DNA of 64,000 bases from Paraburkholderia saeva (GCF_907164555.1 NZ_CAJQZC010000005.1:310001-374000); one strand, 5' to 3'. Positions 1-9,725 are shown, numbered from the stretch's first letter. Numbers and translations: made by a program. Notes: generated by a model from the letters alone, not told the origin.

Positions 1-1026
1 GTGTTCGCGTTCGCCTGCGCAACGGGCGGCGCGCTGGTGCCGTTCAGCCTCCGGGGCGTTCGGCGCGTCGCGCTCGCGTCGGTACCGTATGCGTTGCTCG
101 GCGGGCTGACTGTCGTCTACCTGCTGTACGTGAAGCACCACAACCTGGTGACGTGGACCGGCGAGCCTCACACTGGCCCGAACCTGGTGTGGGACTGGAC
201 ACAGGCGTCGTGGGGCTGGCACCGCAGCTTCAATTTCCTTCTGTATGTGTTCGCCGCGCAGATGAAGGACTGGTACTTCCTGCTCGCCGGCATGTTCATG
301 CTGGCCACCCCGTGGCTCCTCGGCGCAAGATTGAACCGGGGTTCGCCGACGGCATTCGTGCCGATGCTTGCGATGCTCGTCGTCTGGCTGCTGGTTCCGT
401 CTGCCGCACTCGATGTCGAATACGTCTATCACCGTTTTGCGCTTTATCTGCTGCCGGCATACGCAATCATGTTTGTTCCGGCCGACGTGCGCCGCGATAC
501 CAGGGCGCCGAGTGGCCCATGGATGTCACGCGTGCCGTTGCTCACGCGGATTGTTCTGATCGCGATCTGCTGGTCGTTTCTCGGCGTGGTCGCGATGCGC
601 GAGCAGCGCTTCGCCGCGGCGAATGCGCCGTTCGAGACACTGCTCGATGCAACTGAACCGGGGCAACGCGCGTTGAGCCTCGTCTACGATCCCGGCAGCA
701 CGATCGTTCACAACCCATACACGCTGCACAGCTATCCGAACTGGTATGAGGCTGAGCAGCAGGGTTTCGTCGATTTCAGTTTCGCGTATCTGTTGCCGCA
801 GATCGTCAGGTTCAGACCAGATCATGTGCCCCCGATGAGGCCTGAATTCTCGGTGGCACCGCAATACTTCGACTGGAAGGCGGTTCACGGCCGCATCTAT
901 CGGTACTTCTTCGTCCATCACCTCAAGCCGCTCCCCGTCGCGATGTTCGACAACGACGAGTGTCAGGTCGTGCTGCGTGCGCAAGCCGGAGACTGGTCGC
1001 TGTTCGAGCGGATCGCGTGCCGGTAG
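1..1026 (+). CDS. Multi-pass membrane protein, 5'-partial
   Basis: The frame is open at base 1 and ends with TAG at 1024-1026, so this is the C-terminal part of a longer protein whose true start lies outside the window. The first ~200 residues hold several hydrophobic segments; the last ~140 are soluble. It is clearly homologous to the 583-residue protein at 49202-50953, matching it from about that protein's residue 190 onward with shared motifs such as GWHR, MKD, NAPFETLL, TEPGQRALSL, YRYFFV and DWSLFER. The arrangement resembles membrane glycosyltransferase-like proteins of unknown substrate. The function is not established; the neighbouring acyltransferase, PAP2 and GT-C genes suggest cell-surface glycans. 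Confidence 0.75.
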   Translation: MFAFACATGGALVPFSLRGVRRVALASVPYALLGGLTVVYLLYVKHHNLVTWTGEPHTGPNLVWDWTQASWGWHRSFNFLLYVFAAQMKDWYFLLAGMFMLATPWLLGARLNRGSPTAFVPMLAMLVVWLLVPSAALDVEYVYHRFALYLLPAYAIMFVPADVRRDTRAPSGPWMSRVPLLTRIVLIAICWSFLGVVAMREQRFAAANAPFETLLDATEPGQRALSLVYDPGSTIVHNPYTLHSYPNWYEAEQQGFVDFSFAYLLPQIVRFRPDHVPPMRPEFSVAPQYFDWKAVHGRIYRYFFVHHLKPLPVAMFDNDECQVVLRAQAGDWSLFERIACR

Positions 1027-1260
1027 TGGAGCGGTAATGGGCGTTCGGAGGCAATTCCGGATTCGGCGCAGTCATTGAATGCGCGGCGCGCTCACATGTG
1101 TTCGTACGTCCGCGCACAGATGCCGGGCCCGCTTTCCATCTAGAGTGAAGCCACGTCAGCCCATGTCGCACGGGTTTCCCCGTGTGTGCCCGATACACCA
1201 TGTGGGTTTTGCCGGAATCGTGATTTTGTACAACGGGGTGCCGCACAGGACATAACGAGC

Positions 1261-2379
1261 ATGAGCGCCAAACACAAGCGGTTCGATTGCCTCGAGATTC
1301 TCCGGTTCATCCTGGCGTTCCTGACCATGACGTGGCATTACTATTATTTCGGACCATCGCTGGGCGCGGTCCACGCCGCGCCGGCTCACGGTTTTGCGAT
1401 CCGCTATTTCTCGTTCTCGGTAGAGATATTTTTCATCATCAGCGGCTTTATCATCACGGCATCCGCGATTAACCGGAGTCCGGTCAACTTTCTGATCGGA
1501 CGGGCGGTCCGGCTCGGGCCCTGTCTGCTCGTCTGCGCGACGCTGTCGCTTGTAGTAGGTCTACTCCTTGGGCGCTGGCCGACGCCACTGAGCTACGTTG
1601 CTTCGCTCTTCATCGTGCCACTCGTTTTCACAAACGGCGCCGACTGGTCCTACTGGTCGCTTCGGCTCGAGATCATCTTTTATGCGGTTGTGTTCCTCAC
1701 GATGTGTGTCGCGAACATCAGGAAGTGCATCGTCTGGATCGCGCTGCTGATGACAGCGTGCGACGTCTTCAGCATCGCAGCAGCCCGGATTTTTTCCGAC
1801 GATGTGTTTGGTACCGCCATGACGCAGTATCCGGTTGAACGATACCTGTCGTTTTTCTCCATCGGCATGTTGCTGTACGTGTTGTTGGTTGAGAAGAAAA
1901 TCAATGTCGTGAGCGTGGCGGCGATCCTGGTCTCCGGGTGCGCAGGCGCTTTTCGCTGTTACGAGGATGCCAACCGGATCGCGAGACTCGTGGGTGACAC
2001 GCCGGTGAGCGCGTTCGCAGGTGCGTCCATCCTCGCAGTCGGCGTGGTTGCGTTTATTGTCTTCCTGCGAGGCACGACGAGTCCGCGCGCGTCGAGGATC
2101 TTTTCCGTGCTCGGAAGTATCAGTTACCCCCTCTATCTGATCCACCAGAACATGGGCTACCTGATCATCCGTTCGGTCGATGCGACGCTGGGACATGGCT
2201 TCGACTCCCGGCCTTTTGTCATGGCCGGCATGGTGGTCCTCGCAGGTGCGATAGCGTTGTATGCCGAGCCGGCTCTCGCGACGTACTACCGGCGATTTCT
2301 GACCTACGTTGTAGCGACGACCAGCCTGGCATGGGCGCGAACCTTCGGTTCGAAACGCAGTTACGGGGACGCGGAGTAG
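1261..2379 (+). CDS. Acyltransferase-3 family membrane protein
   Basis: A 372-residue, roughly ten-segment membrane protein. The N-terminus (RFDCLEILRFILAFLTMTWH) is the typical opening of acyltransferase-3 (OafA/WecH-like) proteins, including the conserved His after the first helix. SVEIFFIISGFIIT and the basic RAVRL after the second helix also fit. These enzymes O-acetylate or O-acylate sugars of LPS, exopolysaccharide or peptidoglycan at the inner membrane. An in-frame ATG exists at 1186, but the ATG at 1261 is preferred because the family motif begins immediately after it and an AGGA lies at 1247-1250. The substrate cannot be told from sequence. Confidence 0.85.
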   Translation: MSAKHKRFDCLEILRFILAFLTMTWHYYYFGPSLGAVHAAPAHGFAIRYFSFSVEIFFIISGFIITASAINRSPVNFLIGRAVRLGPCLLVCATLSLVVGLLLGRWPTPLSYVASLFIVPLVFTNGADWSYWSLRLEIIFYAVVFLTMCVANIRKCIVWIALLMTACDVFSIAAARIFSDDVFGTAMTQYPVERYLSFFSIGMLLYVLLVEKKINVVSVAAILVSGCAGAFRCYEDANRIARLVGDTPVSAFAGASILAVGVVAFIVFLRGTTSPRASRIFSVLGSISYPLYLIHQNMGYLIIRSVDATLGHGFDSRPFVMAGMVVLAGAIALYAEPALATYYRRFLTYVVATTSLAWARTFGSKRSYGDAE

Positions 2380-2689
2380 GGTCGTTCGGCGTGGCGCGCT
2401 GGCCTTCGCGATCGATGGCGCGACGGGATCGCACCGTTGAGGATTCTGGAAAGCGCCATCAGCGGCAGCGCTGTTCGCAATGACCAGCGGGCCGCATTAT
2501 GCGTCGAAAGGCGTTTAGAAGTCTGCTGCTGTCATGCCTCAACGGCATGCGCTGGATCGGCCGGTACGTGACCTGACTGTAGCCATCCTGCGGCCATGAT
2601 CGCAACCGTGAGGGATGAGCAAAGCCCGCATTGATAGTCGCGATTCGGGCCGTTGGCGCATTCAAGGCATAGCGCGTGCCGGCGACAGA
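2380..2689. other. Intergenic, no gene seen
   Basis: A 310-bp stretch between the convergent acyltransferase-3 and PAP2 genes. I see no convincing reading frame, terminator with a T-run, or repeat. Confidence 0.5.
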
Positions 2690-3382
2690 TCACAGGTGCT
2701 TGAGAAACGGTTCGCTTAACGTCCGGATCTCGTCGAATTGACTCGCAAGCTCAAAACCCAGCAGAAAAATCCCAACGTGGAACGCGCCTTCATGCCTCGC
2801 CGACCAGTCCAGAATCGGCGCCGCGATAGCTCGCCTGAGCGCTCGATGATTCAGGATGAGGCAGATCGCGATGCCGAGGGCGGCGCCTGCCAGCACGTCG
2901 GTAGGATGATGCAGTCCCAGATAGACTCTGGGCAGGCAGATGAAAAGGAGTGAATACAAAAGCGCGACGATCCCGAGGCGCCGGGAAGCGAGAAAGATCC
3001 CGGCCGCGACTGCGCACCACATCATCGCGTGATCGCTTGGAAATGCACTCCATGTGCGGAGAAAATGCGCGGTCGACTCATTCTGCGGAAAGGTCATCCC
3101 CAGATCGGGATTGACGTATGGGCGTAGCCTGAATGGCAGCCAGTGAGCGAGCAGCCGGCCTGAAATGAGGGCGCTGAAGCTTGCGATGATCGTCGCGATG
3201 ACAACCTCGCGATCGTGCCGGGCCTTCGGGCCGCCGCGAAACCAGATCCACCACAACATCGCTATCAAAACCAGCCGCGTCAAATAAAGTCCCGATATTG
3301 CCTCGGCAACATGATCGAATAACGCAGAACGAAAAGCGAAATGGTTTACAAACCGCAGAATATCAAGGTCGAATGAGTTCAT
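2690..3382 (-). CDS. PAP2-family phosphatase (undecaprenyl-diphosphatase-like)
   Basis: A 230-residue membrane phosphatase. All three parts of the PAP2 signature are present: a basic/aromatic stretch ending RLRP, then FPSDHAMM (the PSxH element), then RVYLGLHHPTDVLAGA with the catalytic His and Asp. Enzymes of this family hydrolyse lipid phosphates or diphosphates, often recycling undecaprenyl diphosphate on the periplasmic face. The frame is open upstream to 3484, but the start at 3382 (MNSFDLDILRFVN) is chosen because family homology begins there. It lies between an acyltransferase and a GT-C-like protein, which fits lipid-linked glycan handling. Its exact substrate is unknown. Confidence 0.85.
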   Translation of the reverse strand: MNSFDLDILRFVNHFAFRSALFDHVAEAISGLYLTRLVLIAMLWWIWFRGGPKARHDREVVIATIIASFSALISGRLLAHWLPFRLRPYVNPDLGMTFPQNESTAHFLRTWSAFPSDHAMMWCAVAAGIFLASRRLGIVALLYSLLFICLPRVYLGLHHPTDVLAGAALGIAICLILNHRALRRAIAAPILDWSARHEGAFHVGIFLLGFELASQFDEIRTLSEPFLKHL

Positions 3383-3628
3383 TTTGTTATTAAACCGAAT
3401 GCATTTTGTAATGCCTGGTTTCAGGCGCCGGCCGGTATGCGGATTATAGAAAAATACGGCTGGGTCAAATGTGCGCAAGGGCACGGCTCGGTAACCGTAT
3501 TTAGTTTTTCTGGATTTCAGGTTTACCGATTTCGGGAGGGGCGCGTAAACCCGGCTGACGTTGAACCGGACGCCAGCGCCGAAGGGGATCGTCGTGGCGT
3601 CCGTTTGGGGGGAGGGGGGTGGAGGCCG

Positions 3629-5188
3629 TCAGTGAAATTCGATGCCCAGCCCCGTCCTCTCGATGCTCGACATAACGGCGCGGGCGTGGGGCCCAAATCT
3701 GTAGACGCATACGACCAGATTAAGCCGTTCCGCGTTGCTGCCTTTATTGCATTCGTACAGCGTGTCGAAATCCGGGACTATTTCCAGGAACGCATAGCTG
3801 TCAATTTCGGCGTGAAAAGGGCGCACGTAGATGTCGGGAATGCCGAAATTGCTTCGAAGGTAATTCGATAGCAATGCAGGATAGTTATCCCGTTTTTTAT
3901 TTCGCGCCACAAAAAGATCATTCAGGCCCACTGTATCGAAGAATTTCTTCTGGGAATAAAAGGCGAGTTTCCCGGCTTCGGAAGAAGCGATGGAGACGCC
4001 AGGAATATCGCGAAGTTCACGTCCAATTTTCTCGTATGGCGTGTGGTCCACAAGCAGGAATTCAGACTCTTTCCTGTCGGCGAACAGGCGGCTGACGTTA
4101 CTGACCGCGAGAAGTGCGGTGATTGCCAGAATCAATGCGATGCCCTGTTTTCTCTGGATGGGCGATTCAACGACCAGATCGAAAAAATGCACCATCGCGA
4201 ACGACAGTCCAATGAGAACGGGCAACTGGAAACGATACGCCACGTCCACAATAGGCAGGACGGTGAACAGGTACGCAAAATAGACCGCGCACGCAAGATA
4301 GACGGGCAGATATGGCTTCGAATTCTCGCGATCGAGCAGGACCGTCGACACGAGAGCGAGTATGACAAGCGGAAGGAGGTGACTGAGAAATGCCAGCTGG
4401 AAGCCAAGGATAAAACGATACTGATTTCCCGGCAGGCGGCCGAGAAGCAGATCGGTCATGGCGAACTTCAGGCTGGCAGCAAGCGGAAGCGCTGTTCCCG
4501 TCAGAATATTGACGACAAAGAGGGCGCACAACGCCGCCAGAACCGTGGAGACAATGAGGAAGAGGCAGCTTTTTACCCGCTGCTTCCGGTCTACATCGGC
4601 GAGCGCGAGCCCAAAGAAGAAGAGCGAGATTGGAAAGATCGGAAGATCGGGTCTCACGAGAACGGTGAGCCCGGAAAATATGCCAGCCCAGACCGGGTGT
4701 GTGCCGGAGGTCCGCAGAAAGCCCAGCAGATAGATGGACAGCGCGACGAAGAAAACGGTAATGGACGTTTCGAGTCCGTTGCTGGCTGCCCTGATGAAAA
4801 AGGGACTTGAGACGATCGCGACCAGCGGGCACACGGCGAGCCATCCGTTACGGGCACTGAAGTGACGCACCGCAGTCGCGTAAATTGCCAGCAGCGTCAG
4901 GATCGAAAAAACCAGACATGCATAGCTGTTGACATTGATAACGTCGAGCCGTGTGATTCGCGTGACGAGCGTCACAAGGGTCACCCAGGCGACGCCGGTC
5001 ATGCCCTGTACGGTGCCGGCGTGGCGGTTCCACTCATAGGGGAATCCGTCCGCACCGTTCTGGGCATAGCGGTACATGATGAAGCTATCTTCGAAATTGG
5101 CCGGAAACGGCATGAAAAAGCATGCAAGCCAGACAAACACCGCGAGTACCAGAATCAACAGCAGTGATCTTTGATAGTGCAGCTTCAT
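3629..5188 (-). CDS. GT-C-like integral membrane glycosyltransferase, predicted
   Basis: A 519-residue protein with about ten to twelve membrane segments. After the first transmembrane helix it has an acidic loop, FEDSFIMYRYAQN, resembling the (E/D)D-containing first periplasmic loop of GT-C glycosyltransferases that use polyprenyl-phosphate sugars. The C-terminal ~150 residues are hydrophilic and probably periplasmic. The start ATG at 5188 gives a normal signal-anchor N-terminus. There is no close operon partner: the PAP2 gene downstream is about 250 bp away. The acceptor and the sugar are unknown, and family membership is by topology and loop motif only. Confidence 0.65.
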   Translation of the reverse strand: MKLHYQRSLLLILVLAVFVWLACFFMPFPANFEDSFIMYRYAQNGADGFPYEWNRHAGTVQGMTGVAWVTLVTLVTRITRLDVINVNSYACLVFSILTLLAIYATAVRHFSARNGWLAVCPLVAIVSSPFFIRAASNGLETSITVFFVALSIYLLGFLRTSGTHPVWAGIFSGLTVLVRPDLPIFPISLFFFGLALADVDRKQRVKSCLFLIVSTVLAALCALFVVNILTGTALPLAASLKFAMTDLLLGRLPGNQYRFILGFQLAFLSHLLPLVILALVSTVLLDRENSKPYLPVYLACAVYFAYLFTVLPIVDVAYRFQLPVLIGLSFAMVHFFDLVVESPIQRKQGIALILAITALLAVSNVSRLFADRKESEFLLVDHTPYEKIGRELRDIPGVSIASSEAGKLAFYSQKKFFDTVGLNDLFVARNKKRDNYPALLSNYLRSNFGIPDIYVRPFHAEIDSYAFLEIVPDFDTLYECNKGSNAERLNLVVCVYRFGPHARAVMSSIERTGLGIEFH

Positions 5189-5620
5189 TGTCGATTACCC
5201 CTCGTTCGCATCGGACGGCCCGTCGCCCATGGCTTCTGACGAGCCGTTAGTAAAAATTCGGTCTGGGTCGTCGACGGGCAACTCGGTGGGCGGCGCGCGG
5301 ACATTTGTCTCGCGGCGGTTAACGCGGCACGTCACCTTGCTTCGTCAGCGAAGTGCGCGCCCGCATTTCCCGGATTGGGCGAAGTATAGAAAAAGTGAGG
5401 TTTATCGACTGTGCGGAAGGATACGATGGTCGATCTGGTGTTCCTGAGTCGACCCGCGTGCGGGTCCATTTGCGAGAGAGCGGCCAACAGGAACGGTGGC
5501 AGGCGTCAGCATGGTCGTGTGCGAGTGCGGCAAAACCGGCCCGGAAAACAAAAACCCCGCAGGCTTGGCGCTTTGCGGGGTCTGTTGTGTGACGCTGTGT
5601 AGCCGTGTAGCCTGAAATCG
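5189..5620. other. Intergenic upstream of the GT-C gene; holds a tRNA terminator
   Basis: 432 bp between the start of the GT-C-like gene and the first tRNA-Leu gene. The only element I can support is the tRNA terminator at 5545-5580. The region must also contain the promoter of the minus-strand GT-C gene, but no clear -35/-10 pair was identified. Confidence 0.5.
5545..5580 (-). terminator. Rho-independent terminator of tRNA-Leu copy 1
   Basis: Read on the minus strand: CCCCGC, a 14-nt loop, GCGGGG, then TTTTTGTTTT. It lies 40 bp downstream of the tRNA-Leu gene at 5621-5705. Confidence 0.85.
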
Positions 5621-5705
5621 TGGTGCCCAGGAGAGGACTCGAACCTCCACACCTTGCGGCGCATGGACCTGAACCATGTGCGTCTACCAATTCCGCCACC
5701 TGGGC
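5621..5705 (-). tRNA. tRNA-Leu(CAG), copy 1
   Basis: The minus strand gives an 85-nt tRNA starting GCCCAGGTGGCGGAATTGG and ending CCTGGGCACCA, with CCA encoded. The long variable arm is that of a class II tRNA. The anticodon loop TTCAGGT is closed by CATGG/CCATG, placing anticodon CAG at 5669-5671 (plus strand CTG), which reads CUG. It is identical over its full length to the copy at 5895-5979. Confidence 0.97.
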
Positions 5706-5725
5706 ACGTTTCAAGCTAGACCGTT

Positions 5726-5753
5726 ATTTTAACGGGTTGATGCACTGTGTCAA
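5726..5753 (-). promoter_or_regulatory. Promoter of tRNA-Leu copy 1
   Basis: On the minus strand: TTGACA (5748-5753), a 16-bp spacer, then TAAAAT (5726-5731), ending 20 bp before the tRNA 5' end. This is a near-consensus sigma-70 promoter. Confidence 0.85.
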
Positions 5754-5854
5754 TCACAACAGCACAACTCATACTCCAACCCGTTTTTCTGCATTTGCCA
5801 CCGCGCTGGTTCAAACCGTGCTGGACACGACGTAAGCAGGCGAAAGGGCTTCAC

Positions 5855-5880
5855 AAAAAAGAAAACCACCCGAAGGTGGC
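5855..5880 (-). terminator. Rho-independent terminator of tRNA-Leu copy 2
   Basis: Minus-strand hairpin GCCACC-TTCG-GGTGG followed by a run TTTTCTTTTTT, beginning 15 bp after the tRNA. The stable TTCG tetraloop supports the call. Confidence 0.88.
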
Positions 5881-5894
5881 TTTCTTTTTGAATC

Positions 5895-5979
5895 TGGTGC
5901 CCAGGAGAGGACTCGAACCTCCACACCTTGCGGCGCATGGACCTGAACCATGTGCGTCTACCAATTCCGCCACCTGGGC
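5895..5979 (-). tRNA. tRNA-Leu(CAG), copy 2
   Basis: An 85-nt class II tRNA with encoded CCA, identical to copy 1. The anticodon CAG is at 5943-5945 (plus strand CTG). The flanks differ from those of copy 1, so the duplication is confined to the mature tRNA. Confidence 0.97.
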
Positions 5980-6004
5980 AGGTGGGTGTGCAGCAAAGAA
6001 CGCA

Positions 6005-6032
6005 ATTATAGCGGGCCCGATGACCGTGTCAA
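6005..6032 (-). promoter_or_regulatory. Promoter of tRNA-Leu copy 2
   Basis: On the minus strand: TTGACA (6027-6032), a 16-bp spacer and TATAAT (6005-6010), both hexamers perfect consensus, placed about 26 bp before the tRNA 5' end. Confidence 0.9.
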
Positions 6033-6249
6033 GCATTTTGCGACAGCCGGGCATGAACGCGGAAACGCCTTGCCGCGTCAGGCTGCAAGGGCCGCGTGGC
6101 GTGCTGGACGGGTGTTAGAATGCCCCGCAGAAGTTCGCTGGCACGGGGAACGCGCCCGCCGGGCACGCTACACGAACCGCGTCAAGGCAGTGGCAACGCA
6201 GTAACTCGCATTGAATTGCAGGCGCAGTACAGAAGCGCATCATCGACCG

Positions 6250-8742
6250 ATGTCCACGCAACGAGAAAAAATCATCGATAAGCCCTTGAGCAAATATCCC
6301 TATCCGATTCCGAGCCGTGAAGAAATTCTGGGCGTGCTGCGCACGAGCGAAACGCCGCTCGCCGCGAATGACATCGCTGAGGCACTGTCGATCAAGCGCC
6401 AGGAGCGCGAAGGTTTTTTCAAGCGCCTCGGGGCGATGGAGCGCGACGGCCAGATCCGGCTCGACCAGCGTGGCCACTATCAGCTGACGCACCCGTCGAA
6501 TTTTGTCGCTGGCCGCGTGCAGGGCCATCGCGACGGCTACGGATTCCTGGTTCGCGATGACGGTCAGGACGATCTGTTCCTGCCGACGGGTGAAATGCAG
6601 AAGGTCATGCATAACGACCGCGTGCTCGCGCGCATCGTCGGTTACGACCGGCGCGGCCGCCCCGAAGGTCATATCGTCGAGGTGACGGATCGCGCGAACC
6701 GTCGCGTAATCGGGCGGCTTTTGAACGAGAACGGCGCACTCATCGTGGCGCCCGAAGACAAGCGCATCGGCCACGACATCCTGATCACGCAGAACACGAA
6801 GAAGGCGCGCGTCGGCCAGGTGGTGGTCGTCGAACTGACGGATTTTCCGAGCCGTCACTCGCAGCCGCTCGGCCGTGTCGTCGAAGTGCTCGGCGATATC
6901 GACGATCCGGGCATGGAAATCGAAATCGCCGTGCGCAAGTACGGCGTGCCGCACGAGTTCAGTCAGGCCGCGCTCGACGACGCCGCGAAACTGCCCGACG
7001 AAGTGCGCCCGTCGGACACCCGTCATCGCATCGATCTGCGCGACGTGCCGCTCGTCACGATCGACGGCGAGGACGCCCGCGACTTCGACGATGCCGTGTA
7101 TTGCGAGCCCATTACCGTGGGTCGTGGCGATGGCTTCCGCCTGATCGTCGCGATCGCCGACGTTTCGCATTACGTGCATCCCGACAGCGGCCTCGACGTC
7201 GATGCGATCGAGCGCAGCACGTCGGTGTATTTCCCGCGCCGCGTGATTCCGATGCTGCCGGAGAAGCTCTCGAACGGCCTGTGCTCGCTGAACCCGCACG
7301 TCGACCGTTGCGTGCTGGTGTGCGACATGGTCATCACTGCGCGCGGCGAGATCAAGGCGTACCAGTTCTATCCGGGCGTGATGCATTCCGCCGCGCGTCT
7401 GACGTACACCGAAGTCGCGGCCGTGCTGACCAACACGAAGGGTCCCGAGGCCGCGCGTCGTGCGGCGCTGTTGCCGCAACTGCAGAACCTGCATGGCGTC
7501 TACAAGTCGCTCTTTACCGCGCGCCAGAAGCGAGGCGCGATCGACTTCGACACGACCGAGACGTACATCGTCTGCAACGCGCAGGGCAAGATCGAGCAGA
7601 TCGTGCCGCGCACCCGCAACGATGCGCACAAGCTGATCGAGGAATGCATGCTCGCCGCGAACGTCTGCGCGGCCGACTTCATGAAGCGCAACAAGCATGC
7701 GGGCCTGTACCGCGTGCACGCCGGGCCGACGGCTGAAAAGCTCGAAAACCTGCGCACGTTCCTGCGCGGCATGGGTCTTTCGCTCGGCGGCGGCGAGACG
7801 CCGCACGCGAGCGACTACGCCGCGTTGATGGCGCAGATCCGCGACCGGCCCGATGCGCAGATGTTGCAGACGATGCTGTTGCGCTCGATGCAGCAGGCTG
7901 TCTACAGCCCGGAGAATATCGGTCACTTTGGCCTCGCGTACGAGGCGTATGCCCACTTCACGAGCCCGATCCGCCGTTATCCGGATCTGCTGACGCACCG
8001 CGCGATCTACGCGATCCTGCAGGGCCGCAAGTATCAGCCGAGCGCGCCGCACGGCGTCACGCTGAACACGGCGCTGTCGCCGCGCGCGCGTGCCATGCAG
8101 CAGGCCGACGATGAAAAGCGCAACCGTAACCGCTCGAACACCGCGATCTGGGAGGAACTGGGCCTGCACTGTTCGTCGAACGAACGCCGCGCCGACGAAG
8201 CGTCGCGCGATGTCGAAGCATGGCTCAAGTGCTACTTCATGCGCGACAAGCTCGGCGAAGAGTATGGCGGCATGGTCAACGGCGTCACGTCGTTCGGGAT
8301 TTTCGTGCAACTCGATGCGCTCTTTATCGAAGGCCTCGTGCACGTGACCGAACTCGGCTCCGACTACTTCCAGTACGACGAGGTCAAGAACGAACTGCGC
8401 GGCGAGCGGACAGGCATTCGCTACCGTCTGTCGGATCGTGTGCGGGTGCAGGTGAGCCGCGTCGATCTCGATGCGCGCAAGATCGATTTCCGCCTCGTGC
8501 GCGATACGCCGATCAAGGCGCCGTCGAGCCGTCCGGCGCTCGTCGACAAGGCGGGCATCGATGGCGGTCCGCGAGTACGGTCGTTGCCGCCCGCGGAAGG
8601 CGGCGGTCGTCGCAAGAAAGCCGCGCCGGCAGCCAGCGCGGCGGTGAAGGAAGCGCGCGATGCGCGCGGCGCGGCGAAAAAGCGCAGTGCGTCGTCGTCC
8701 GCGAAGCCGGCGTCGAAGACGCAGTCGCGCAAGAAGCGATAG
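6250..8742 (+). CDS. rnr: Ribonuclease R
   Basis: An 830-residue processive 3'-to-5' exoribonuclease of the RNB (RNase II/R) family. It degrades structured RNA and takes part in rRNA quality control. Domains in order: N-terminal winged helix (residues ~25-90), two cold-shock OB folds (~90-240), the RNB catalytic core with the metal-binding Asp cluster in IDGEDARDFDDAV (first Asp ~272), an S1 domain (~670-750), and a Lys/Arg/Ala/Ser-rich tail ending KKR. The frame extends upstream to 6211, but ATG 6250 (MSTQREKII) fits the family start. rlmB follows about 200 bp downstream on the same strand, an order also found in other proteobacteria. Confidence 0.97.
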   Translation: MSTQREKIIDKPLSKYPYPIPSREEILGVLRTSETPLAANDIAEALSIKRQEREGFFKRLGAMERDGQIRLDQRGHYQLTHPSNFVAGRVQGHRDGYGFLVRDDGQDDLFLPTGEMQKVMHNDRVLARIVGYDRRGRPEGHIVEVTDRANRRVIGRLLNENGALIVAPEDKRIGHDILITQNTKKARVGQVVVVELTDFPSRHSQPLGRVVEVLGDIDDPGMEIEIAVRKYGVPHEFSQAALDDAAKLPDEVRPSDTRHRIDLRDVPLVTIDGEDARDFDDAVYCEPITVGRGDGFRLIVAIADVSHYVHPDSGLDVDAIERSTSVYFPRRVIPMLPEKLSNGLCSLNPHVDRCVLVCDMVITARGEIKAYQFYPGVMHSAARLTYTEVAAVLTNTKGPEAARRAALLPQLQNLHGVYKSLFTARQKRGAIDFDTTETYIVCNAQGKIEQIVPRTRNDAHKLIEECMLAANVCAADFMKRNKHAGLYRVHAGPTAEKLENLRTFLRGMGLSLGGGETPHASDYAALMAQIRDRPDAQMLQTMLLRSMQQAVYSPENIGHFGLAYEAYAHFTSPIRRYPDLLTHRAIYAILQGRKYQPSAPHGVTLNTALSPRARAMQQADDEKRNRNRSNTAIWEELGLHCSSNERRADEASRDVEAWLKCYFMRDKLGEEYGGMVNGVTSFGIFVQLDALFIEGLVHVTELGSDYFQYDEVKNELRGERTGIRYRLSDRVRVQVSRVDLDARKIDFRLVRDTPIKAPSSRPALVDKAGIDGGPRVRSLPPAEGGGRRKKAAPAASAAVKEARDARGAAKKRSASSSAKPASKTQSRKKR

Positions 8743-8939
8743 GGCGCGCGCGGCCTCCGGCGTAACCGGCGGCCGGCGCGCCCGATGAGGTGTGCAGCGC
8801 GCGGCATCGGCGTCGTGATCGATGCCCGCTGCGCGTTGTCTGTTTTCCGTTTTTGCAGGCGCGACGCTTGGCGTGCCGTCATGCAGACGGGCGCATTCGA
8901 AGCGCAACGCAGCTTCGCTCAATCAAAGGTTGTCCAGTC

Positions 8940-9689
8940 ATGTCACGTCTCAAGGTTCTATACGGTTTCCACGCAGTGACCGCACGTATGCGGCACGACG
9001 CATCGTCGGTCGAAGAGGTGTATTACGACGCGACGCGTAAGGATCGCCGCATGACGGAGTTCCTGCATGTCGCGAAAGAAGCGGGCGTGCGCCTGATTGC
9101 CGCCGACGAAACGCGTCTGTGGGGCCTCGCGCATACCGAGCGCCATCAGGGCGTGGTTGCGCGTGCGGGCGACGTGCCGCTCGCGCAGAATCTTGCGGAG
9201 CTGCTCGACGGCATCAACGGTCCGGCGCTGCTGCTCGTGCTCGACGGCGTGACCGATCCGCACAATCTGGGCGCGTGCCTGCGGGTCGCCGATGCGGCCG
9301 GCGCGCATGCCGTGATCGCGCCGCGCGATCGCGCCGTCGGTCTCAATGCGACGGCCGCGAAAGTGGCGAGCGGCGCAGCCGATACGGTGCCCTACATCAC
9401 GGTCACGAACCTTGCGCGCGCGCTGCGTGAACTGAAGGATGCGGGCGTGTGGGTGGTGGGTACGTCGGGCGAGGCATCGGCGGAACTTTACGAGACGAAA
9501 CTCGATGGCCCGGTGGCGATCGTGATGGGCGCCGAAGGCGAAGGCATGCGCCGTCTCACGCGGGATACGTGCGACGTCGTGATGCATATTCCGATGGCCG
9601 GCAGCGTCGAGAGCCTGAATGTTTCAGTGGCCTCCGGCGTGTGTCTGTTCGAAGCGGTGCGGCAGCGCGGGGCGTTGACGAAGACCTGA
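8940..9689 (+). CDS. rlmB: 23S rRNA (guanosine-2'-O-)-methyltransferase RlmB
   Basis: A 249-residue SpoU-family (SPOUT) methyltransferase that modifies G2251 of 23S rRNA using S-adenosylmethionine. The N-terminal substrate-binding domain starts [14 protein letters not shown]. The knotted catalytic domain shows the family motifs [29 protein letters not shown] and [15 protein letters not shown]. The frame is open upstream to 8790, but ATG 8940 begins exactly where homology begins and gives the normal length. It lies downstream of rnr on the same strand. Confidence 0.97.
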   Translation: MSRLKVLYGFHAVTARMRHDASSVEEVYYDATRKDRRMTEFLHVAKEAGVRLIAADETRLWGLAHTERHQGVVARAGDVPLAQNLAELLDGINGPALLLVLDGVTDPHNLGACLRVADAAGAHAVIAPRDRAVGLNATAAKVASGAADTVPYITVTNLARALRELKDAGVWVVGTSGEASAELYETKLDGPVAIVMGAEGEGMRRLTRDTCDVVMHIPMAGSVESLNVSVASGVCLFEAVRQRGALTKT

Positions 9690-9725
9690 AGCGGCGGCGG
9701 CTTTTGCCGCTGGTCGTCGGGTCAT

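Noticed and set aside
6115..8922. A 935-codon open frame on the minus strand
   Set aside because: It is the antisense shadow of rnr: Arg/His/Ala-rich, no domain, and the plus strand encodes a fully convincing RNase R.
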